NCBI GenBank assembly: GCA_025677835.1 | Contig: JAIXMR010000001.1 | Span: forward strand, 496,001 to 560,000 | Reading direction: 5' to 3' | DNA length: 64,000 nucleotides | Origin: Sporodiniella umbellata | Lineage: Eukaryota; Mucoromycota; Mucoromycetes; Mucorales; Rhizopodaceae | Part shown: positions 56,993 through 64,000 of the stretch, piece after piece | How positions within the stretch are numbered: the first letter of the stretch is position 1 | Layout of the letters: each line of letters begins with the position of its first letter | The notes under the pieces: model-generated | What the model was told of the DNA's origin: nothing | The model's database searches: none | What the model saw: the letters and a program-made list of their open reading frames with translations, nothing else | Translations under genes and position numbers: made by a program

Positions 56993-58252
56993 TTTCAACA
57001 CTGTATTTATACACGTCTATTTCTTTTTTTTTTTAGCTTTTCATAAATTGTCCAGGTTGGGAGTAAATGAATACAAAGAAACGATAAGGATGAATATCTA
57101 CAGGCATATGTAAAGAACAATAGAAAAGTAGAAACCAAAAGGAAAAAAAAAAAAAATCAGACACCACTTTAAAGAATTCAAAGGACAAGGGGTCAAGTTA
57201 AAGTACATACATTCAGTAATAAGCTGGTTATTTGATATTTTAGTACGATACGATGTTTGACAACGGATTTGATGATAATAAAATAATAGAATGGTTTGAC
57301 AATTGAGTACAGTGTGCAGTTGTAAGCGGTAGTCAGAAGCTACGAGAACTTATTATAACCTACATATTACATTCAGTTTTTTTTTTTTTTTTTTTTTTCA
57401 AGGCCAAAGGAATCACAACTCGCTAAAAGTACTTTCCTATTTAAGAGAAAATGGACTCCGATGACTGATGCCATACTGTTTTAATTTCCTGATTGAAGTC
57501 CTTCTGGGATCAAGCCTCTCAAGTGACAGGGTTCTTCAATGGATATGCAGCAAAAACGGTTTCCATAGAGAGACATCTCAGTTTTAACGAAATGTGGCCA
57601 AGTTTCTGTTCTTTTTTTTTTTTTTTTTAAAAAAAATGTATATCAGCCTACCAAGTCACTGCAAAACCTTCAACTTTTTGTTAACTTTTAAATGGAATCA
57701 CCCTATAATATTAGAAGAATCCTTAAATTTGACCTCATTTCTTAGATTTAGTGGTTTTTATTTTTTTTTCTGACAAATTTTTATATTTCTGTATGGGTTT
57801 TGTCATATTATATTACAACGGCGGTCTATGGCATAGCTGTATGAATGTGTTATCTCATTATTAGAATTCAAGATGCGATTCATGATATGAGGAGTGATCC
57901 ACCACTACTACTATGTGTAGTCAGTTTACCTTTTACCAACATCCACATGGTGTGTGCGGCCTTTAAAATCTCTGGAGTACAAAGAGTATTGGATCTCTCT
58001 AGCAGTCTTATAAAGGTATTCTTTATCAACTCCTGACTTTATTATGGCATAAAAGTGTTTTTCAAACAACGAGCTGAGATGCAAAGCCCAACTCTTAGTT
58101 TTTATCATGATGTTTTATGTGAATTTTGATTGGAAAAGGGCTGGGCTACCAAGACGGATAGGGTTCTGGTTTCAATAGAGCGCACTTGGAGTACAGCTTT
58201 AATCAGATGACTGCAGTTTTCAACCTTGTGGTTTTTTGTCATCTTTCTATTG

Positions 58253-58283
<31 letters not shown>

Positions 58284-58488
58284 CTATCGCGGAATAAAGT
58301 TGATCAGTCAACCCAAGAGCCAGTATTTTCAGACCACAATTCCATCTTTTGACCCTCTTTCTTAATAAAATCTAGGCTCTTATCAGACCCTGTCCGATAC
58401 AGTTGGAAAAAGATTTTTTTTTTCTAAAGCAAACGCGGTTTTTTGAGAGTGGGTGTTTTTGAAGCTAGGCAGCTTGGGAACCCCTTTT
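56993..58488. other. Intergenic region
   Basis: No gene recognised. A minus-strand frame at 58108-57926 is protein-like (KTKSWALHLSSLFEKHFYAI) but isolated. Long T runs near 57378-57398 and 58254-58280. Confidence 0.4.
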
Positions 58489-58791
58489 GTTCAATGTGTT
58501 TTTCCCTAGAGAATCGATGTTTGTTCAATGTGTTTTTCCCTAGAGAATCGATGTTTGTTCAATGTGTTTTTCCCTAGAGAATCGATGTTTGTTCAATGTG
58601 TTTTTCCCTAGAGAATCGATGTTTGTTCAATGTGTTTTTCCCTAGAGAATCGATGTTTGTTCAATGTGTTTTTCCCTAGAGAATCGATGTTTGTTCAATG
58701 TGTTTTTCCCTAGAGAATCGATGTTTGTTCAATGTGTTTTTCCCTAGAGAATCGATGTTTGTTCAATGTGTTTTTCCCTAGAGAATCGATG
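58489..58791. repeat. 34 bp minisatellite, about 8.9 copies
   Basis: Units start with GTTCAATGTG at 58489, 58523, 58557, 58591, 58625, 58659, 58693, 58727 and 58761. Each contains TTTTTCCCTAGAGAATCGATG. By eye all copies are identical, so the array is recent or homogenised. It lies in non-coding DNA about 1.2 kb upstream of the amino-acid transporter. Confidence 0.97.
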
Positions 58792-59130
58792 CGTATCCTT
58801 TTTCATCCATAGATTAAAAAGAGATGGTATCTGAAAGATACAGATGGCTTACCCAATAGAATGAGGTAGTGTTGTTTTCTGACATAAATCAAGTAAATTA
58901 TATTACAACGTACGCTTTGCAGTGAACAAGACGCTTTAGGAGTATGTCTCGATCGACGGTTCAATCCCAGCGGTTGTTGTTGTTGTTGAAAACAGCTTTG
59001 GTGATCAAACAAGACTCGGTTGGTTAGCCAATGGTGTTGTGTTCTGATTTTGAAATAGATCTGCTTGAAAAAGATAAAAGTCAGCTCATTTTTTTGTTTT
59101 GTTTTTTTGAGTAGGCTTTGGTTTGCTCTC

Positions 59131-59165
<35 letters not shown>

Positions 59166-59981
59166 CCATTGAGAGGTGCCAAAGACAGACAGGCATGACG
59201 CGTTTTTAATAAAAGACACGTGGTATCATATGAGATGAAATTCGATAGGGCGAAAGAAAAGCTGATTCCGAGGTACAGAACGCGGAAGTTTAAAGCTTTT
59301 GTTTTTTAAAAGAGCAAACAAAAATAGGCAAATCAGGCTTATCTTATCTCGTTGGGGTCGGAGCCAGAGTGGTGGTTGTTTCAGTGATGGGTTGAAGCAA
59401 GAAAGGTATGAAAAGAAAAAGAAAAAAAAAGGGCGTGAAAAGGTGAAAGGGACCGTGGTAAAAAGAGGGCAGTAAGCGTAACACTGAATCGGTCTAACCT
59501 TAATCTTATCTTGGGTCATTTCTACCCAAAGATCTTCCATTGTATTCCGTATCTGGCCGCCAAAACTACAAACCATCTTTTCATCCAACTCCCCCCCCCC
59601 TTCCCTGACTCTATCAAAACTCTCTTCTTTGACTTATCACGTCAAAGCCTATCCTCAGCCTCTCCCCTCACTTACCGGTCTCTCTCTTTCTCTCTTTTTC
59701 TTTAATTTTTTTTATTTATTTTTTTTTTCCCACCGTTCAATTGAAAGCCAGGCTCGATTTCTGTCATTTTTTTTTTTTTTTTTAAAAAAATTTTTTTTTT
59801 TTTTTTTTTTTTTCTAAATTCAGAGTATTTAAAAAGCCTTGCTGATTCCAGAAAAAAAAGACCCATGTTTTCTTTTTCTGTTTTTAATATTATTCTAAAA
59901 GTATCACACTACGATTGATTGATTGATTATTTTTTTTTTTTTTTTTTTCTAAATACAAATTCACTACGCCCTTTTTTCACC
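58792..59981. other. Upstream region of the amino-acid transporter
   Basis: No confident gene. A possible short minus-strand reading frame near 59580-59495 (MVCSFGGQIRNTMEDLWVEM) is followed by a GT but no clear second exon. Pyrimidine-rich DNA and long T runs (T29 near 59137, T23 near 59791) lead to the transporter start; three GATT repeats lie at 59914-59928. Confidence 0.45.
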
Positions 59982-61460
59982 ATGGCTATCTACGAAATAG
60001 AAAAAACCAATACATCCTCACCTCCTTTGAGTTTTATGGAGAATCAAAAGATTGAAGAAAGAGCGGTAGACAACGGAATGGAAGAAGATGAAATGTCTAC
60101 TACCAACGAGTTTGGTCATGGCAACGGCAATTTTATGACAGCTTTCTTTAACGTGACATGTATTGTGGCAGGTACCGGTACCCTCGGTCTTCCACGTAAG
60201 TTTTATTCACGTTAACAAAAAAAACAGAAGGATTGATTGATCTTTTTTTGGTGGTGGAAAACAGGCGCATTTGCTTTGGGTGGTTGGTTAGGTATTCTGA
60301 TCATGATGTTGGCTTATTTTATGTCTGTGTACAGTGGTACGATCCTTATCCGCTGTCTTTACTATAAGCCAGGTCAACGACTTCATGACTACAAGGCGGT
60401 AGGTACTGCAGCGTTTGGTTGGGCAGGCTATCTGATTGCATCTGTACTTCATCTGTTGAATCTCTTTGGTTGTCCATCGCTCTATCTGGTGTTAGCCGCC
60501 GGTAACTTGAACTATCTGCTTAGCAATACGGTAAGTGCCATGGGTTGAAGAAAAAAAAAAAAAAAAGAAACTCACGCAACCCCCCCCCCTCTCTCTCTCT
60601 AGAGTGGCGCTTTGGATCGAACCACCTGGACTTGTATTGTGGGCGCGATCCTTTTGATTCCTTCCCTGGTAGCCAAAACGTTGAAGGAAATCACGATTCT
60701 TTCAGCAGCCGGTGCGCTCTGTACGATGATTGCGGTATGTGTGGTGATGATTCAAGGCCCTTTGGATCACAACGCGCATCCGGAACGTGAGGTGATTCGT
60801 GACGGTGTGATCTGGACTGGTTTTCCCTCAGCTCTAGCCACCATCGCCTTCTCTTACGGTGGTATCAACACTTACCCTCATGTCGAACATGCCTTGAAGA
60901 AACCGCATCAATGGAAATGGGCTGTATTGGCCGGTATGTCTGCCTGTACCGTACTCTATCTGTTGACGGCCATTCCTGGCTATTGGTCTTATGGGCGTGA
61001 GACGCTCTCCCCGGTCTATAACTCGTTGCCTGAAGGCGCTGGTAAAATGTGCGCTGTGATTGTAATGACAATCCATGTCATCCTGGCCATCCCTATCTAT
61101 ACTACCTCTTTTTCACTCGAAATGGAAAAATGGACCGACGCTACCGATGAACGCTTGGGTCGTGTCAAGGCTTGGTTGGTCAGAGCGTTCATCAGAACCT
61201 GTTGTATGGCTATTCTTGTCGTCTTGGCTATCTTTGTACCTTACTTTGATGATTTCATGAGTTTGATCGGTGCGCTTTCTAACTGTGGCCTGGTCTTTCT
61301 CTTGCCTGTCTCTTGTTACCTTAAATTGACCGGTGTACGTAACAAACCGATCTATGAACTCGCCTTTTGTGCTCTCACCTTACTCTTGGGTGTCGTTGGT
61401 TGTGTCTTTGGTACAATCGATGCCATCAAGGCTTTGATTCATGACTTTCAATCCTCTTGA
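59982..61460 (+). CDS. AAAP-family amino-acid transporter
   Basis: Exons 59982-60195, 60265-60530 and 60603-61460 give 445 residues. A polar N-tail of about 50 residues (MAIYEIEKTNTSSPP, GMEEDEMSTTNEFGHG) precedes TM1 with the family signature FFNVTCIVAGTGTLGLPRAF across exon 1/2. About 11 TM helices follow, including GILIMMLAYFMSVYSG, IGALSNCGLVFLLPVSCYLK and the last LGVVGCVFGTIDAI. This matches the amino acid/auxin permease superfamily (Pfam Aa_trans), such as the yeast vacuolar Avt proteins. Vacuolar versus plasma-membrane location and substrate cannot be decided. Codons are noticeably less AT-rich than the flanks. Introns are 69 and 72 bp; the second ends in CTCTCTCTCTAG and carries A18 and C9 runs. 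Confidence 0.9.
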
Positions 61461-62116
61461 ACATCTTTACCCCCTCCATCTCTTTTTGTAAATAGCCACC
61501 TTTCAATAAACTTCCCTCTCTTTCAACCTACCTCCACGTGACTTGCATTCCGTAACCATGGCATGCGTCATACCATCTTCACTCCCAAGCGTCCTGGGGC
61601 TCACGTGACGCAGTTTCCCCTTATGTGTTGTCTTTCAAAGTGATGTGAAAGAAACGACGCGGTACTTGAAACGATGCAGGCCAATCAACAAAACGGTGCG
61701 GGTGACTCTTGTCAACGTGTGATGTTTTCTGAAACACAAACAACGAGGAAAAAGGCTGTCAATAAGAAATCACTCCAAGTATTTTGTCCCCTGTCTTGGA
61801 ACAAACGTTCTGGCTTAAAATGCGTACCTGAAAAAAAAAAAAAAAAGATAGCCTTCAGGGACACACTTGGGTGTGGTGTGACGTAGGCACTCTCAACACA
61901 CACAGTGTTTATGTGTTTCAAATGCATTTCGTTCTAAACAAGCATTAAAGAGTGTGTAGGACAATGCGTTCACATGACGCTACGATTTAGGTTTACCTTT
62001 TTTTTTTTTTTTTTTTTTGACAAGCTCATATTTTTGTCTATAAAAAGGGGGGGGGAAGAGCTTACGTCTTGTTCTTTTCAATCTATTTTTTTTTTTTTTT
62101 TTAAAGAACAAACAAA
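61461..62116. other. Intergenic region
   Basis: AAP transporter 3' flank (AATAAA-like CAATAAA near 61504) and upstream region of the small Cys-rich gene. Contains CACGTGAC-type motifs near 61535 and 61602 and T runs near 61998. No gene seen. Confidence 0.5.
62039..62046 (+). promoter_or_regulatory. TATA box of the small Cys-rich gene
   Basis: TATAAAAA followed by a G9 run, 71 bp before the start codon at 62117. Spacing fits a core promoter. Confidence 0.5.
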
Positions 62117-62380
62117 ATGCAATGGATGACTATCTGCCCTGCTACTTGTGAACTGTGCGGTAAATGGATTCCAGCTCATTCGGTAAATACATACATACAC
62201 ACACAGGCCCTCATCTCCTGTTAGTCAAACTGCCCTAGAAACGGTGTTCATCCTTCCCAGTGGACTCTCGACACGCCTTTAGAACAGGATGACGTCTACC
62301 TATTGGAAATGGTAGAACGAGAAGTGAGTTTCATAGACAGTTCTCTCAAAGACGATCTCTATGGTTATTTCTCTCGATGA
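62117..62380 (+). CDS. Small Cys-rich protein, possible zinc binder
   Basis: Two exons, 62117-62182 and 62225-62380, joined in phase 0 to 73 residues. The N-terminus reads MQWMTICPATCELCGKWIPA, then HS joined to SNCPRNGVHPSQWTLD after a 42 bp intron (GTAAAT ... TGTTAG). Cys residues at about 7, 11, 14 and 25 could bind one zinc ion (C-x3-C-x2-C-x10-C). The second half is acidic (PLEQDDVYLLEMVEREVSFI, DSSLKDDLYGYF). Support comes from the TATA box, a start in good context, in-phase splicing and a clean stop. No family recognised. Too short for standard ORF calls. Confidence 0.6.
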
Positions 62381-62521
62381 TGTTTACCCCTTTTTTTATT
62401 ATTATGATGATGATGATGATTTTTCACTCAGCGCTTATCCCCTTTTATACCCCCTTGATAACCCTCCCCACACTGTAGGATGAGCAATATTTTATACAAG
62501 CCTATAAACTATCGATAATTG

Positions 62522-62554
<33 letters not shown>

Positions 62555-62922
62555 GCTGCTGTTGTTTAGAGTTTTTCTTTTACAAAAGGACACATGTGTG
62601 TGTGTGTACCTTGATTCAAGAATGCTTTTCTATGGGTCGCTTGAGGAGAGAGAGAGAGAGAGGGGGGGGGCGTACGACATGATTCATTTTAAAATCTCGG
62701 AAAATAATCATAGAGAAAAGAACCGCAGAAGAGAATGTGATTCTCATCATCCGACAGCTCCACATTTAAATCAAGTCATCCACAAGCAATCCTTTTGGTT
62801 TTGACAGAAAGACAGTAAACATTGAGATGACTTTTTGATTTCTTTTCTTTTTCTTTTTCTTTCTTTCAATACTATTTGCTTTCCCCCCCCTTTTATAGAG
62901 GGAGAAAAAAAGAAAGAAAGAA

Positions 62923-62962
<40 letters not shown>

Positions 62963-63023
62963 AATTTTAATTACATTTCCTATCCATAGTAGATTTTTTC
63001 CCCCCCCCTATTCTATTATCCAT
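62381..63023. other. Intergenic region with simple repeats
   Basis: Holds GATGATG repeats near 62405-62421, A30 near 62522-62551, a GAGAGA-G run near 62647-62670 and a GA array at 62931-62959. This is the promoter side of the F-box/WD40 gene. No gene seen. Confidence 0.5.
62931..62959. repeat. (AG) microsatellite
   Basis: About 14 AG units preceded by GAAAGAAAG, upstream of the F-box/WD40 gene. Confidence 0.9.
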
Positions 63024-64000
63024 CATGACTTTATTGACCTCTTCCCTTATCTCCCCTTCTACCGCCAAACTGTTATCGTATTTCAGTCACAATAAATTAC
63101 ATGCCTACCCTCCAACTGAAGCCAAAGCAGAAGCCCCTACGTATGTGACGATTGTGATGCGCAAAGACGGAACGCCGACGATCCAAAACCAAAGTACGGT
63201 AGTACCCAAGAGTGGGGAACGTTCAGCCAAACAACGAAAGATGATTCTCTCCCATTTCTTACCCAGGCTAGGCTCGTTGAACGCCAACCCTCCACGTCCT
63301 GTTTCTTCCCCTTCACAGACCAGGACAGGCCGACTGCAGCGTCTTCCCTATGAACTAGTGATTCACATTCTAGGTTACCTTGACTACCGTACGTTACTTG
63401 CACTTTCACGTACAAGCCAAAGCATGTATCGATTAGCCCATCAGGAACATCAAGGACTTTGGCAAACGTTGTTTCGACATGACTTTCCACTTTTGGCGAG
63501 AGAAGAGACGCCGAGTGCGTATAGGCTCTACAAGAACCATTTCGAACTCCGGAAACGATGGCAACAGGGCCATGTCAAGACACGTTATTTGACAGGGCAT
63601 GAAGATAGCATCTACTGTCTGGTCTGGTGGGGTCAACATCAGATCATCAGCGGTAGTCGGGATCGGTCGATCAAATGCTGGGATCTGAACGCGGCTGAAC
63701 CTTTACAGATCACCAAGACGCATCATGAAGGTAGCGTGTTATGTTTACGGATGGCCACCGATGGCTCCTTTCTCGTCTCTGGTTCTTCTGATGCTACCTG
63801 TCTCGTCTGGTCTTTACCTGCCCTTGAACCGCAACAGCGCTTACGGGGCCATACGGGAGGCGTGCTGGACATCTGCCTGGTGCAGGATCACATCGTGAGT
63901 TCTTCTAGAGATAATACCATCCGCGTCTGGCATCGATCGACCGGTGAAGAAATCAGACGCTTGGTCGGTCATGCTGGCCCTGTAAATGCCTTGGCTGCTC
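63024..64000 (+). CDS. F-box/WD40 protein, N-terminal part
   Basis: Open from ATG at 63024 to the window edge with no stop (325 codons), so the 3' end is missing. The N-tail (MTLLTSSLISPSTAKLLSYF) is polar. An F-box sits at about residues 105-150: LPYELVIHILGYLDYRTLLA, LSRTSQSMYRLAHQEHQGLW. WD40 repeats start near residue 188: LTGHEDSIYCLVWW with SGSRDRSIKCWDL, then SGSSDATCLVWSL, GHTGGVLDICLV with SSSRDNTIRVWH, then GHAGPVNALAA. Such proteins recruit phosphorylated substrates to SCF ubiquitin ligases through Skp1 binding by the F-box. The target is unknown. GC content is higher than in the flanks. Confidence 0.88.

Noticed and set aside
58920..58990. tRNA-like GGTTCAATCCC
   Set aside because: No acceptor or anticodon stems could be formed around it.
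59495..59588. Possible small minus-strand gene starting MVCSFGGQIR
   Set aside because: The first segment looks protein-like and ends at a GT, but no matching second exon with an open frame was found.

Overview
The window is nuclear DNA from a filamentous fungus, most likely a Mucorales-type member of Mucoromycota. The evidence is small GT-AG introns (mostly 44-170 bp), very AT-rich intergenic DNA packed with poly-A/poly-T runs, a plant-type single-chain urease, an SLC26/SulP sulfate permease, an Ecl1-type zinc protein and a CotH-family protein typical of Mucorales. The genus cannot be fixed from sequence alone. No rRNA, tRNA, CRISPR array or viral gene was recognised.

Layout. 1-0.75 kb: 3' end of an Acinus-like RNA-binding protein. 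0.75-10.8 kb: gene-poor, with decayed IS630/Tc1-type transposase pieces and one arm of a ~620 bp inverted repeat whose partner lies at 16.6-17.2 kb. 10.8-15 kb: a CP2/Grainyhead transcription factor facing a small zinc-binding protein. 15-19.4 kb: gene-poor, with the second repeat arm. 19.4-29.3 kb: a dense block of urease, sterol C5-desaturase, COQ5, a GH36 alpha-galactosidase-like protein and a methyltransferase. 31.7-46.2 kb: Ecl1-like protein, RAX1-like RGS protein, NRAMP transporter, LIM protein, coiled-coil protein, RPL24, CotH protein and a type II membrane protein. 48-54 kb: sulfate permease and a frameshifted multi-TM protein. 54-60 kb: mostly non-coding, with a 34 bp minisatellite. 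60-64 kb: an AAAP amino-acid transporter, a small Cys-rich protein and the start of an F-box/WD40 protein.

The genes do not form a pathway cluster. Several are housekeeping genes (ribosome, ubiquinone, sterol). Others concern nutrient handling: urea, sulfate, divalent metal, amino acid and galactoside. Neighbours are often convergent with short gaps; COQ5 and the GH36 gene are 51 bp apart.

The most notable signals are in gene structure. RPL24 appears to need a one-nucleotide internal exon with consensus splice sites on both sides, plus a 5-nt first coding exon. The NRAMP gene needs a 10-nt microexon and the multi-TM gene a 14-nt one. The GH36 gene needs removal of a 28-nt intron that is almost pure poly-A. 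Several other introns carry long A or T runs, and two of these are multiples of three with no stop. All exon coordinates were derived by reading splice sites and protein frames by eye, without RNA data.
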